Shown here: positions 19,451 to 32,330 of the stretch, piece by piece
Numbering within the stretch: the stretch's first letter is position 1
How the letters are laid out: each line of letters starts with the position of its first letter
Source of the DNA: Agapanthus africanus
Taxonomy: Eukaryota; Streptophyta; Magnoliopsida; Asparagales; Amaryllidaceae
Direction of reading: 5' to 3'
Assembly: GCA_030015575.1 (NCBI GenBank)
Contig: JASDDO010000016.1
Span: 179,984,815 to 180,048,814 of the forward strand
DNA length: 64,000 nucleotides
Position numbers and translations under genes: made by a program
The notes under the pieces: model-generated
Databases searched by the model: none
The model's input: the letters and a program-made list of their open reading frames with translations, nothing else
What the model was told of the DNA's origin: nothing

Positions 19451-21661
19451 TGTTAGTTGTATGTATGCCCTAGAGGCCAGTATTGTACAGATGTTGTATA
19501 TTATATTGGATGCTTGGACATATATAGAGATGACTTTCTTGCTCGATATGATAGTATGCTATCTGGTTACTCTTTATCTTAACATGTACACTAGTCTCTT
19601 TATACTGTTTCATAGTTACATGTTGGTATAGCCCTTAGGATGTGTACTTGACTACCTGGACTATGATGCAGATCATACTAGTGGGGACATGGTAGTCCAT
19701 AAGTACATCCTTCAAGGTCCCTAGTCGTGGGTGTATCGAGACGGGGCATCGATATACCAGTGTAGACTAGCGTATACGCTTCTCGACCCATGTGATGGGC
19801 GATGGATGATCCCATATCCATTGGTGTTTGACATCAGAGATGGTGTACGGGTGCTCAGTGGAGACTGGGTACACTGGACGGACTCGCCGAGAACTCCCAG
19901 ATGGTATTATACCTCACGTCAGATGGCAGTTCTTAGGTGACACTTGTACAGGATAGTCTGTAGACCCGAGATCGTCATAGAGTCTTGTGTGATTCCCACT
20001 GTGCTTTGATCTCCACCTTACCACGTCCATAAGGGCGTGCAAAACGGTGGTCTTTGGGTACAGTCTCGAGTCACATGGAGGCAATGAGCGATAGGAAGGG
20101 TTTCGTCTCTCCCGGTATTGGGGGTTGATGTTGCGCTGTGCTCGATTGGCCGTAACAGGGAAGTCCCTGGCCAGGGCTGATCAGAGATTTGCTGGTAAGT
20201 GTTACCAGTAGTTTCTCGACCCGTTACGAGCCTCACATCGGCACGACTTATCGGGTTATTGGGGTCTGACGTTTACCACCCCTAGACTTGATATGCGACA
20301 TATCAGACGAAGAGACCGGACTGTGCGGTAAGTGTTACTGGTCGGATTCGCAGGAGTGTGAGCGGGATAGCTCGTCGATCTTCTGATCGCTCAATACCCG
20401 GGTGGCCGTTACGTTTAGCAGACCGCTTGCGGCTTGTGGATGCTTGATATGATCATCATCTGCTACCGGCGTATTGACGAGTCTTTAGAGTCCTACACAG
20501 AGGTTTCCTGGTTCAAGCGAAACGAAATAGGAGCGCATATGAGATATGTGCAGGACCGAGAATGATGTGTGTATGTGATACCGCATTTCATTCTCGCGAT
20601 ATATGTTTCGATTGGTTATATTCGATATGACCTAGTTATCGAATCATTGATTCGATAAATCGATACATTGAATACTAGTCGGTTATGTGCGACATGACCG
20701 GATCATTGAATCAAATGTTGATTTAATGATTTAATGTATAATTATATATTTGATATATTACTTTGCATTAACTAGTATTGGTTCACTTTAAACGGATTTT
20801 TCTCACTTGGATTGCACATTGTATATGTGATATACTTTTGTGCACTTTTTGTATCATGTTTGATGATACTTGATCATTTAGTTAAGTGTATAGAATTAAT
20901 CCATGGTTAATTTGATAATTAGGGTTTTGCATATTCATTTATTTATTTATTTGTTTATTTATTTATTTGAAATGGATTAAGATAAGAATGGTGGCTTTAT
21001 TTGTTTTATGTTGAAGCTTCATGAAGCTTTGACTTTGCTAACCATTCTTGTCTTCATGCTTAACCCTAACCCACTCAAATCACCATGGTTTATTCTCTAC
21101 ACTTAACCCTAGTTTAAGTTATGATAAGTATTGTTTTTCTATTTCTTTTTTAATAGAACTTATCATAACCATGATCTTCTTCTTCTTCTTCAAGCTTGCT
21201 ACTCCAATGGAAACTTGAGCAAAAGTGAGAGAATTCCAAATCTAAAGTGAACCCGTCTCCTATTTCTTCACCCTCTACCTCTTGCCAAGTTGTTTTGGGT
21301 GTTCTCTTCACAAGTTTCACTACTTTGTGAAGTCGGAGCTTGAGCTTGTGCAACCTCGACGTAGATCGTCTTTGACACGAAGCCGACGACCTATTCCGCA
21401 TATTATTCCGATGAAGCCTTCAAGAGAGTCCAAGGTTCAAGATGGACAGCGAGGAGACTTCGTTGCGGAGCCGTAGAGGTGGATATCCGGATCTTCAAAG
21501 GTTGTAATTTCCGTATACTTATAGTTAAGTGTTAACTAGCTTTTTCTTTTCGCCTAAAATTCTAGCAACGATCCGTAGTCTAGGGTTTCTCGGCACAAAA
21601 TTTTAAAAGTGGCATGTCCGATGCCTTGTGAGACCTTACTAGAGTGCCTAGGAACCTTTCA
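19451..21661 (+). repeat. 3' LTR of element A
   Basis: 2211 bp, the same length as the 5' LTR with about 10 substitutions and no indel seen. It carries a heat-shock-like site at 21013-21025 and ends CTTTCA, followed by the TSD. Confidence 0.95.
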
Positions 21662-21666
21662 AAAAA
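21662..21666. repeat. Target-site duplication of element A, right copy (AAAAA)
   Basis: Matches 1525-1529. LTR C sequence continues from here. Confidence 0.8.
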
Positions 21667-21861
21667 TCCCATAGCTCATTTCCAAAGTTCATTCCTCTCC
21701 TCCTTCATAAAAGGCAACTTCACAACCCCAAAGAGATAAACCATTCTACACTACTTTGCTTCAACCTTGGACGCGTCGGCTAGCCAACTTCGCGCCCGAG
21801 TTGCCTCGGTCCAGAGGTGGGAGCCCGTAAAAGAACCCGGCATTGTGGTGCCCGTCCCGAC
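21667..21861 (+). mobile_element. LTR C, fragment 2 of 3
   Basis: It aligns with the reverse complement of B's LTR around 7640-7740 (shared GAGTTGCCTCG, CAGAGG, GGGAGCCCGT), continuing from 1529. A TATA-like CATAAAAGG occurs near 21705. It ends at the TSD CCGAC of solo LTR D. Confidence 0.85.
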
Positions 21862-24075
21862 TGTTAATTATATGTATGCCCTAGAGGCCATTACTATACA
21901 TAGGATGTATATTGTAGTGGATGCTTGGACATATATAGGGAGGACTTTCTTGCTCGACATGATAGTATGCTATCTGGTTACTCTTTACCTTAACGTGTAT
22001 ACTGATTGTCTCTCTGTTACATGTTGGTAAAGCCCTTAGGATGTGTACTTGAGTACCTGGACTATGATGCGGATCATACTAGTGGGGACATGGTAGTCCA
22101 TAAGTACATCCTTCAAGGTCCCTAGTCGTGGGTGTATCGAGACGGGGCATCGATATACCAGAGTAGACTAGCGTATACCTTCTCGACCCATACAGATGGG
22201 CGATGGATGATCCCATATCCATTGGTGTTTGACATCAGAGATGATATACGGGTGCTCAGTAGAGACTGGGTACACTGGACGGACTCGCCGAGAACTCCCA
22301 GATGGTATTATACCTCACGTCAGATGGCAGTTCTCTGGTGACACTGGTACAGGTTAGTCTGTAGACCCGAGATCGTCATAGAGTCTTGTGTGATTCCCAC
22401 TGTGCTTTGATTTCCACCTTACCACGTCCAAGAGGGCGTGCAAAACGGTGGCTTTTGGGTACAGTCCCGAATCACATGGAGGCAATGAGCGATAGGAGGG
22501 GATTCGTCTCTCCCGGTATAGGGAGTTGATGTTGCGCTGTGTTCGATTGGCTATAACCGGAAATCCCTGGCCAGGGTTGCTGAGATTTACTGGTAAGTGT
22601 TACCAGTAGTTTCTCGAACTGTTATAGACCTCATATCAACACGACTTATCGAGCTACTGGGGTCTGACGTTTACCACCCCTAGGCGAGATATGTGACATA
22701 TTAGACGATCAGACTGGACTGTACGGTAAGTGTTACTGGTTGGATTCACAGGAGTGTGAGCGGGCTTGCTCGTCGATCTTCTGATCGCTCAATACCCGGG
22801 TGGCCGTTACGTTTAGCAGACCGCTTGCGGCTTGTGGGTGTTTGATATGATCATCACCTGCTGCCGGCGTATTGACGAGTCTTTAGAGTCCTACACAGAG
22901 GTTTCCTGGCTCAAGCGAAACGAAATAGGAGCGCATATGAGATGTGTGCGGGACTGAGAATAATGCGTGTATGTGATACCGTATTCCATTCTCGCGATGA
23001 ATGTATCGATTGGTTGTATGCGATATAACCTAGTTATCGATTCAAGGATTGATTCGATAAGCCGATACATTGGATATTAGTCGGTTATATGAGATATGAC
23101 CGGATCGTTAAATCAAGTGTTGATTTAATGATTTAATGCATAATTATATATTTGATATATTACTTTGCATTAACTAGTATTAGTTCACTTTAAATGGATT
23201 TTCTCACTTGATGTACACAAGTTGTATATGTGATATACTTTTGTGCACTTGTTTGTACCATGTTTGATGATACATGCTCACTTGGTTAAGTGTATGATTA
23301 AACCATGGTTGTGTAATGGTTAGGGTTTTGATTTACTTATTCATTTATTTATTTTGTTTATTTATTTTGTAAAATAAATGAATGGTGGCTTTCTTTGTTT
23401 GCTAGTTGAAGCTTCATGAAGCTTTGACTAAGTGACCTTTTTGTTTTCATGCTTAACCCTAACCATTCCACTTAACCCTAGTTCATTCTCTACACTTGAC
23501 CATGGTTGCTTTATGATAAGTATTCCTTTTATTTTCTATTTTAAAAAAAAGGGATAACACTTATCATATTCTTTTCTTCTTCTTCTTCTTCTTCAAGATG
23601 AAGAAGCTTGCCTCCATCAATGGCAACTAGTGAAAAAGAGTGAGAAATCCAATTCTAAAGTGAACCCACTTCCTATTTCTTCATCCTCTACCACTTGCCA
23701 AGTAGTATAGGGTGTTTTCTTCACAAGTTTCATGGCTTGGTAAAGTTGGAGCTTGATCTTATGATACCTCGACGTAGATCATCTTCGGCATCGAAGTCGA
23801 CGACCTAGCCCGCCCATTTCTCCGATAAAGCCGATGCTAGAGTCATGGATTCGATTTGGACAGCGAGGGGACTTCATCGCGGAGCTATGGAGGTGGAGGA
23901 CCGGATCTACAAAGGTTGTATTTTCCGTTCATTTAGTTAAGTTGTTAACTAGTTGCATGTTTCGCCTATACATCTAGTCAACGATCCGTATTAGGGTTTC
24001 TCGGCACCGTAAATTTTTGAAATTGGCATGGTTGATGCCTTGTGAGACCTCATTAGCGTGCCTAGGAACCCTACA
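21862..24075 (+). mobile_element. Solo LTR D (copia family 1)
   Basis: A complete 2214-bp family 1 LTR from TGTTAATTAT to CCCTACA with a perfect 5-bp TSD (CCGAC at 21857-21861 and 24076-24080). No internal sequence adjoins it, so it is the product of recombination between two LTRs. It contains a GGCC palindrome (22565-22576), a heat-shock-like site (23408-23420), a TTC microsatellite (about 23574-23596) and an inverted TATGATAAGT pair. It is clearly more diverged from A's LTRs than they are from each other. Confidence 0.93.
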
Positions 24076-24080
24076 CCGAC

Positions 24081-24310
24081 GAGTAGGTGACGACCGAAGA
24101 TTCAGCGAGGAGATCGGAGTGGAGGCGAAGACCGAAGGACACAGATCGCTTGGTATAGCTTCTCTACTCCTTTTCTTGTTTTCTAGAGTTAGATTAATGG
24201 CCCGATCCGGGTTGGTAGTGCGCGGTGGTGCCGGTTTCTAGTTTTTAGAAAAGTTTCGTTTCCGCATTCCGGCGTCGGATTGACGGCCGGGGCGCCGTCG
24301 TGCACTTACA
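24081..24310 (+). mobile_element. LTR C, fragment 3 of 3 (right end)
   Basis: It matches the reverse complement of the first about 200 bp of B's left LTR, including the GACGGCCGGGGCGCC segment, and ends CTTACA at 24310. No PBS follows. ATAAA at 24311-24315 would be the TSD, but the other copy is outside the window. Confidence 0.75.
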
Positions 24311-25029
24311 ATAAAGGTATAATGAAATCAAGTTTTCTTAATGCATAGAAAAGGAACATGAATGATGCAAGTGAAATTTACTAGTTTGAAAACATGTTTC
24401 GTCTTTTAAAAACTTTTGGCAGCACCTCCTGCATATTTTGATCCAAAACCACAAATACATAATAATGATAAAGGCATCCCCAAGCGGGAGCTAGCTCTTC
24501 GCCAAACGGCGGATCACAACCACGCAAGACAGTATAAATAAGTATATGACGCCCAACGGCGAAGTTCACCACAAAAGATAAGTAAAAAAGCAAGATATCA
24601 AACCATAAGTAGCGAACAACCCCTCGCTCTAAGTCTCGCAACCACAATCTCACTATGTCTCATTACTTATACAATTTACTAATTTTGATTGATGGAGTTA
24701 ACTAGATACAATAATGAAATGTAGATACAAGAGTGGGAACAATACAAATGTCCCACCTACCAATCCAAAACACCCGAATGCAACTGTGTGCCAGCGAAGC
24801 CGCTACTGATCCAAGCGGTCAACCGGCAAGAACTGTGGCACAACGGGGGTGAGTTGCCAACTCGTGAGTAGAAAAATATCAACAGATAGAAATCGAATAA
24901 ACAACGACTCCTAGGTCAACTATATCATAAAGGTAATACTATGATATCTAGGGTGACCGGGTCTGTATATGTGCCAACAAGGTAATCAATGGCTATAAGC
25001 ATGTGTATAACATCAAACAGTATAGTCAA
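24311..25029 (-). mobile_element. Probable Ty3/gypsy LTR (F), left part
   Basis: Not copia-like. TSD logic makes it contiguous with 58566 onward, since GTCAA at 25025-25029 is repeated at 58561-58565. It is therefore part of the same gypsy-type repeat that ends at 62371. No gene is visible; the ORF at 24381-24653 has no features. Confidence 0.55.
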
Positions 25030-27198
25030 TGTAGGGTTACAAGGCACACTAATAAGGTTCTACAAGGCATCAACCATGCCCGATTAAAAAATTAGCCGTG
25101 CCGAACAACCCTAAACAAGATCTTTAAACTAGAGATTAGGCGAAACAAAGCATGTTAAACACTTTAACATCTAAGAGTTTGGGATTACAACCTTTGTAGT
25201 CCGGTCCTTCACTTCATAAGCTCCGTGGTGAGGTCCCTTCGCTGCGATCATCAAGTTCCGGACTCTCAAGAGGCTCCACGAAGAGAATGATGCAAACTTG
25301 CTTCCGATCTTCGATAACTAAGATGATCTACCTTGAAGTTTCTTAAACACAAGCTCTCACTCACAAATGAAGTGAACACCCTAATCTAAATGGTTAGGAT
25401 AGATTATGATGATGAAGTAAGAATTTAGCTCTATTTTATTTTCATAATCTCACCCATTTTCATCACAAGAATCAAAGCTAGAAAGCATTGCAAGAAGGAA
25501 GAAGAAGATGAACAATGAATAATCCTTTTGTGATGAATAATGCAAATGATAATATCATTACAAATGTAACCATGGTCAACCATGACAAGACTAACCCATG
25601 TGGAGATTTAACTAGGGCTAAGGGTTTTGGGTTGGGTTAAGAATGAGTCACTAAAAAATATCTTAGCACAAAACAAAAGAAAACCTTCTAGAAGCTTCAT
25701 GAAAGAACTAACCCAATTCAAACCCTAACCTTGTTTAATCTCCACTAAACATGTTGCATTAGTAATCATATCATGTTACAATATTATATATCACATATAT
25801 AATATATATTTGTAACAAAAGAAATTAATACAATTAACATATATCGCATATATATCAATGTATTACCCGGTGAGAAAATGAATCAATAAAGCGAGCGAAT
25901 ATTAGAAAATGTAATTCAATATATCATATATATTATTATACATTAAATTATCGAATCAACACTTGATCCGACAATCCGGCTATATCGAATATAACCGACT
26001 AATATATCATGTACCGATTCATCGAATCAACACATGATCCGATGATCCGGCTCATATCAAAATAACGCGAGAATATAATACAGTATCTCATATCGCATTA
26101 TCCTCGGTCCTGCACATATCACATATGTGCCCTACTCCGTTTTTCCTGAGCCAAGAAACCTCTGTGTAGGACTCTAAAGAATCGTCAATACGCCGGCAGT
26201 AGGTGATGATCATATCAAACACACACAAGATGCAAGCGGTCAGCTAAACGTAACAGCCACCGAGGTATTGAACGCTCAGAAGATCAACAAGCAAGTATGT
26301 ACTTTCTCCTGTGAATCCAGTCAGTAACACTCCCGTACAGTCCGGTCTTTTCGTCTGATATGTCGCATATCTCGCCTAGGGGTGGTAAACGTCAGACCCC
26401 AGTAGCTTGATAAGTCGTGTCGATATGAGGTCTATAACAGTTTGAGAAACTACTGATAACACTTACCAGTAAATCTCAGCAACCCTGGCCAGGGATTTCC
26501 AGTTATAGCCAATCGAACACAGCATAACATCAACTCACTATACCGGGAGAGACGAATCCCCTCCTATCGCTCATTGGCTCCATGTGATTCGGGACTGTAC
26601 CCAAAAGCCACCTTTTTGCACGCCCTCTTGGACGTGGTATGATGGAAATCAAAGCACAGTGGGAATCACACAAGACTCTATGACGATCTCGGGTCTACAG
26701 ACTAACCTGTAGCAGTGTCACCAAAGAACTGCCATTTGACGTGAGGTATAATACCATCTGGGAGTTCTCCGCGAGTCCGTCCAGTGTACCCAGTCTCCAC
26801 TGAGCACCCGTATACCTTCTCTAATGTCAAACACCAATGGATATGAGATCATCCATCGCCCATCATATAGGTCAAGAAGCGCATACGCTAGTCTACTCTG
26901 GAGTATCGATGCCCTGTCTCGGTACTCCCACGACTAGGAACATTTGAAGGATGTACTTGGCGACTACACTGTCCTCACTAGTATGATCTGCATCATAGTC
27001 CTGATAATCAAGTACTCATCCTAAGGGCTTTACCAAAATGTAACAAAAAGACAATCAAAGCACATGTTAAGATAAAGTGTAACCAGATAGCATACTATCA
27101 TGTCGAGCAAGAAAGTCCTCCCTATATATGTCCAAGCATCCACTACAATATACATCGTATGTACAGTAATGGCCTCTAGGGTATACATATAACTAACA
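25030..27198 (-). repeat. 3' LTR of element E
   Basis: It starts TGTAGGGTTAC and ends ATAACTAACA on the + strand. It holds a four-unit heat-shock-like array TTC-GAA-TTC-GAA (25686-25703) and the palindrome CCCTGGCCAGGG (26483-26494). Confidence 0.93.
25686..25703 (-). promoter_or_regulatory. Four-unit heat-shock-like element in E LTR
   Basis: TTC 25686, GAA 25691, TTC 25696 and GAA 25701, each with a 2-nt spacer. The other LTR keeps all four units (36012-36029) although one spacer changed from GC to GG. Confidence 0.55.
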
Positions 27199-27214
27199 AT
27201 CTCCCACTTGCACT
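27199..27214 (-). promoter_or_regulatory. Polypurine tract of element E
   Basis: ATCTCCCACTTGCACT on the + strand abuts the LTR, so this is the 3' end of a minus-strand element. Confidence 0.85.
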
Positions 27215-28126
27215 AGGGCCATCTGTTGTGGTATCGCATACCCAACAATTTGCTGCGGTTGAAGTATCTCATACTCAACCATCCCATAAAAGTCTCTATT
27301 GGGAAAAGGCCTTTGTGAGTGGATCCGCGCTGTTGTCCTCTGTGTCTACTCTCTGAACCTCGATCTCCCTGGAGATCAACCATCTCCATGATCAGGTGAT
27401 ACTGCCTAAGAATTATATCTGGATTTCTGATGGGACGGGGGGTTCCTTGGCAAAAGCCACAACTCCATTGTCACACAATGGTAGGAACGAAGTTCATCTC
27501 ATGAACTTAAATATATCCAGACCGCCTCTTTGGTAGCATCCTTGGTAACGATGTATCTTGCCTTTAATCGTCTAGTAAGTCACGGTATCTATCTTGGAAC
27601 TCTTCCAACATACCGTCCCTCCACTGAGGGTAAAGACAATGCCTGCGACTGACATTCAGTCATCATTATCATCCTGGAACCTTTCCAGTGATTCTCCCCA
27701 GGATCGATTGATACCATCTCACTACACCTAGTGAAAATCCTAACATCCAATTAGATCTATCTCATAGATCCAAACCCAGGATTTAGGAGGTATCACTTTG
27801 ATCCTATATGGAGAATCCTTGTGATAAGAGGAGATTGACCAAGCGTAGCATAGGAAACTCCTTTCCTATCAGAAGTATGCCATCCACGTACTCTACGAGG
27901 ATCACCACCATACTCCCTACTACCTTTTTGTATATACAAGGTTCATCTACCATTCTGATGAAGTCAAACTCTTTGACTACCGCATCAAAACAGACGTTCC
28001 AACTCCACGATGCCTGATTTATCACATAAAACATCTTGCACACGTTTCCGCTGCTCCCACTGTCTATGAAGCCCTCTGGCTGTGTACTTACAGACGGTCC
28101 TTTCCAAATCATCATTTAGAAAAGCA
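27215..28126 (-). pseudogene. Element E pol remnant: RNase H and C-terminal RT
   Basis: RNase H tail sequence (GGATCCACTCACAAAGGCC on the minus strand, matching A's ADPLTKA region) lies near 27300. The RT piece at 27804-28115 reads QPEGFIDSGSSGNVCK, then QASWSWN, then EYVDGILLIGKEFPML. The catalytic YVDD is YVDG here, and about three residues of SIYGL are missing. Stops and shifts occur throughout. It is interrupted at 28131 by solo LTR G. Confidence 0.85.
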
Positions 28127-28131
28127 GTTAT

Positions 28132-30338
28132 TGTTAGTTATATGTATGCCCTAGAGGCCATTACTGTACATAGGATGTATATTGTAGTGGATGCTGGGAC
28201 ATATATAGGTAGGACTTTCTTGCTCGACATGATAGTACGCTATCTGGTTGCTCTTTATCTTAACATGTATACTTTCTGTCTCTCTATTACATGTTGATAA
28301 AGCCCTTAGGATGTGTACTCGACTTCCAGGAATATGATGTAGATCATACTAGTGGGGCCTGGGTGGTCCATGAATACATCCTTCAATGTTCCTAGTCGTG
28401 GGAATATCGAGACGGGGCATCGATATTCCAGAGTAGACTAGCGTATATCTTCTCGACCCATGTGATGGGCGATGGATGATCCCATATCCATTGGTGTTTG
28501 ACATCAGAGATGGTATGCGGGTGCTCAGTGATGACTGGGTACACTGAACGGACTCGCCGAGAACTCCCAGATGGTATTATACCTTACGTCAGATGGCGGT
28601 TCTCTGGTGACACTGGTACAGCTTAGTCTGTTGACCCGAGATCGTCATAGAGTCTTGTGTGTCTCCCACTGTGCTTTGATTTCCACCCTACCACGGCTCT
28701 ACTGAGTCGTGCAAACAGGTGGTTTTTGGGTACAGTCCCGATTCACATGGAGGCAATGAGCGATAGGAGGGGATTCGTCTCTCCCGGTATTGGGGGTTGA
28801 TGTTGTGCTATTCTTGACTGGCCATAACTGGAAATCCCTGGCCAGGGTTGCACTGATTTACTGGTAAGTGTTATCAGTAGTTTCGTGCTTGTTATGGACC
28901 TTACATCGGCATGACTTATCGAGCTACTGGGGTCTGATGTTTACCACCCCTAGAAGAGATATGCGACATATCAGACGAACAGACCGGACTGTACGGTAAG
29001 TGTTGCTGGTTGGATTCACAGAAATGTGAGCGGGCTTGCTCGTTGATCTTCCGATCGCTCAATACCCGGGTGGCCGTTACGTTTAGCAGACCGCTTGCGG
29101 CTTGTGGGTGTTTGATATGATCATCACCTGCTGCCGGCGTATTGACGAGTCTTTAGAGTCCTACACAGAGGTTTCTTGGCTCAAGCAAAACGAAATAGGA
29201 GCGCATATGAGATATGTGCGGGACCGAGAATAATACCAGTATATGATACTGTATTCCATTCTCGTGATTTGTATCATTGGACGGTTATATATGATATGGT
29301 CGGGTTACCGAATCAAGTGTTGATTCGATACATTGATACACTTGATATTAGTCGGTTATATGCGATATGACCGGATCATTAAATCAAGTGTTGATTTAAT
29401 GATTTGATGTATAATTATATATTTGATATATTACTTTACATTAAATAGTATTTGTTCACTTAAGATGGATTATCTCACTTGAATGTGCACATTGTATATA
29501 TGATATATGTTTGTGCACTAGTTTGTATCATGTTTGATGATACATGCAAACTTGGGTGTGTGTTTACTTTAAACCATGTTTAGTTAATGGTTAGGGTTTC
29601 CATTACCTTATTTATTTATTTACTTATTTATTTTGGCAAGAATAAAATGGTGGCTAACTTTGTTTCATTCTTGAAACTTCATGAAGCTTTGAAAGCTTTG
29701 ACCATTTTGTTTCTTTCCTTAACCTAACCATTTAACTAAACCCTAGTTTAGTTTCTACACTAGTTAAACTCACCCATGGTTGCAAAATGATAAGAATCAC
29801 TTGGATTTTCTTTTTGAAGATAATTCTTTTTCCATTTTCTTCTTCATCTTCTTCAAGTGAAGAAGAAAGCTTTCTTAAAAATTTCCAAGTGATGATTCCA
29901 AGTGAGAAATCCAAATCCAAAGTGAACCCACTTCCTATTTCTTCATCCTCTACCACTTGCCATGTAGTAGAGTGTGTTATCTTCACAAGTTCTATGACCA
30001 AATGAAGATGGAGCTTGATCTTGAGTTGCCTCGACGTAGATCATCTTCGGCATCGATGTCAACGACCTAGCCCGATCATTTCTCCGATGAAACCGACAAG
30101 AGAGTCTGGGATTCCGATGATCGCAGCGGAGGGATGTCAACACGGAGCTAGAGAAGTAGAGGACCGGATCTACAAAGGTTGTAGTCACTTTCCTTTTAGT
30201 TAAAGTTGTTAACTTGCATAGTTTCGCCTTACCTCTAGTTAACGATCTAGGTTTAGGGTTCTTTGGCACATAGAAAAATTTGATTTTGGCATGTTTGATC
30301 TGTTGTGGAACCTCATGTGTGTGCCTAGGAACCCTACA
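28132..30338 (+). mobile_element. Solo LTR G (copia family 1) inside E
   Basis: A 2207-bp + strand family 1 LTR from TGTTAGTTAT to CCCTACA, opposite in direction to its host E. The flanks are GTTAT (28127-28131) and GTAAT (30339-30343), a TSD with one mismatch. E's RT sequence continues across it. It has a heat-shock-like site at 29673-29685. Confidence 0.88.
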
Positions 30339-30343
30339 GTAAT

Positions 30344-32330
30344 GACACCCATCCGCCAGATATCGTAGTCATGGTATATAGCCGTGGTAAGTAGGATCTG
30401 GATGGACTTATGCATGGCTTTGAAAGTCTCAACTTTTCCATGTACACCAAGTAATCTTCTCAAGATATACTTGCTCCTGATGGGGATTTTAACCCTTCAG
30501 ATAAAGCAACCAAAGTCCATACTTTGTTGGTGTATAAGGATTCCATCTCAGATCGCTAAGCATCCAGCCATTCTTACAGAGTCCCATTCCTGATCGCCAG
30601 CTCAAAACTAGTTGGGTCATCATCTCATGATGTAATCCTCGCTCACACTGTCATAGAGAAAACCGAAGTATCTCTCAGGTGGGTGAGGAACCCTACTAGA
30701 TCGGCGGAGAGGCTGAGGTTCGTTGGAAACTGTTAAATCCTTTGGTTCTACCAAATCATCAGCTGCAGTTTGTATTGCTGGAACTCTTTCCAATTCTACC
30801 TCATGACCAATAATTTCTTCACAAGAAAATCCCTTTCATAAAGATGGCATGCTGAGAAACAAAACATCTTTTGTTCCTCGGTTTGGTAGAAGATATTCCC
30901 TTGCGAATGCTTGGGATATCCAACAAACTTCCACAGAACTGATTTTGCCACGAGCTTGTCCGGATTATGTTTTTAGACATAGGCTGGACAACCCCAAATC
31001 ATAACATACTTAAGATATGGGCTCTTCCCATTCCATATCACATATGAAGTGGTAGGCAACTGATTTGATTTGAACCATATTCAATAGGTATGCGGCTTCT
31101 CAAATGCATAACTCCCAAAAGGAAATAGGAAACTCAGTAGTACTCATCATAGAGCGCACCATATCTAATATGGTGTGATTACTCCGCCCCGATACACCGA
31201 CGTGCTGTGGTGTATACGGAGGAGTAATGCTGAGAGAGAATCTCATTCTCCTTTAGAATAGTCCAGGAATCCCATGCTCAAGTATTCTCCTCCTTGATCT
31301 CATCAAAGGACATAATACTTATACCCATTTTTGGTTCTCTACTTCTAACTTATATTCATTGAATTTCTCAAAAGTTCCAGACTTGTGTTTCAACAGGAAC
31401 ATATGTCCGGATCTTGAGAGATAATCAGTGCATGTAATGAAGTACAAAGAACCGGTGTTGGCATGTGTAGACAGGGGACCTTCATACATCAGCATGTATC
31501 AATCCCAAGAGTTCACTAACCCTTTCTCTGTTTCCAATAAACGAAGCTGTGGTCATCTTATCTCTGTGACATGACCAGCAAGTTTCACAAGATGTAAATT
31601 CAAACTAATTTAAATATGCATCTATATGTAACTTCAGCTAGTCGGGTCGCATTGATATGACCTAGTCTACAATGCCTCAAGAAGGATTCGTTCATTTCTG
31701 AACTCTTCCTCTTGTGTGTGTTCTGTATACTAAGAACTGTAGTTTGATTTAGAATGTCTATGCTTTTAGATAACGTGCCTGAACCGATCAACTCTTGATA
31801 TAGGAAATGTTCAAAACATTATCCAACAATACAAAATTATATCCTTCTTTACTAATAAAGAGACTGACATGATGTTGTATATCAGGTTCGGTATCTAATA
31901 ACATTCGTTCAGAATCAATGTATTCTGATAATACAGGGTGATAACTACCAACAGACTTGGCTGCAACACTTGCACCATTTTCTATCTCATGAAACTTATC
32001 ACCCGTTCTCAGTTTTCTACCTATCTATAGCCCATGTAACAAATTACATTTTCGGGATCCTGATCTGCTATCTCATACCCAGGACGTAAATGATACTGAG
32101 AAATAGTTCTCTGTAATGAACACACCCGAAGATGATGCATCAACATGCACTTTCATCGTTTGGGCGGCACGGGAAATCTGGTATTCCCCAATTTCCTGCT
32201 CTGTCTTATAACAATTATAAGTTGGAGCGGGACCAACGTTCCTTAGCGCAGTATAACAAGCGGGTTCTGACAATACATCCGTATTATTATCTTGATTAAG
32301 GCGTGACATGGTCGCTACCTGGAGAGAGAG
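30344..32330 (-). pseudogene. Element E pol remnant: N-terminal RT, integrase, pre-integrase, protease
   Basis: In minus-strand order from 32330 down: a protease-side start (SRLNQDNNTDVL..) whose active-site DTG is lost after a stop near 32085; pre-integrase (FLRHCRLGHINATRLAEV, 31600-31791); and integrase with QHVGVSGRSNH near 31190, where the catalytic Glu is Gly. RT follows, where GKVETFKA joins straight to MHKSIQI at about 30418, a 69-bp in-frame deletion relative to A. Confidence 0.88.

Larger units (their letters stand above)
1530..21661 (+). mobile_element. Element A: Ty1/copia LTR retrotransposon (family 1), split by element B
   Basis: A complete two-LTR copia element on the + strand. 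It consists of a 5' LTR (1530-3740), PBS, non-coding leader (to about 6571), pol (6572-7405 and 16958-19436), PPT (19440-19450) and 3' LTR (19451-21661). Without the 9552-bp insertion B and one TSD copy it is about 10.6 kb. The two LTRs are both 2211 bp and differ by eye at about 10 positions (about 0.5%), so this is a recent insertion. The integrase, RT and RNase H sequences resemble the Tork/Angela side of plant copia elements; that lineage call is inference. No gag is recognisable, so A was probably non-autonomous even before B landed. Confidence 0.95.
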
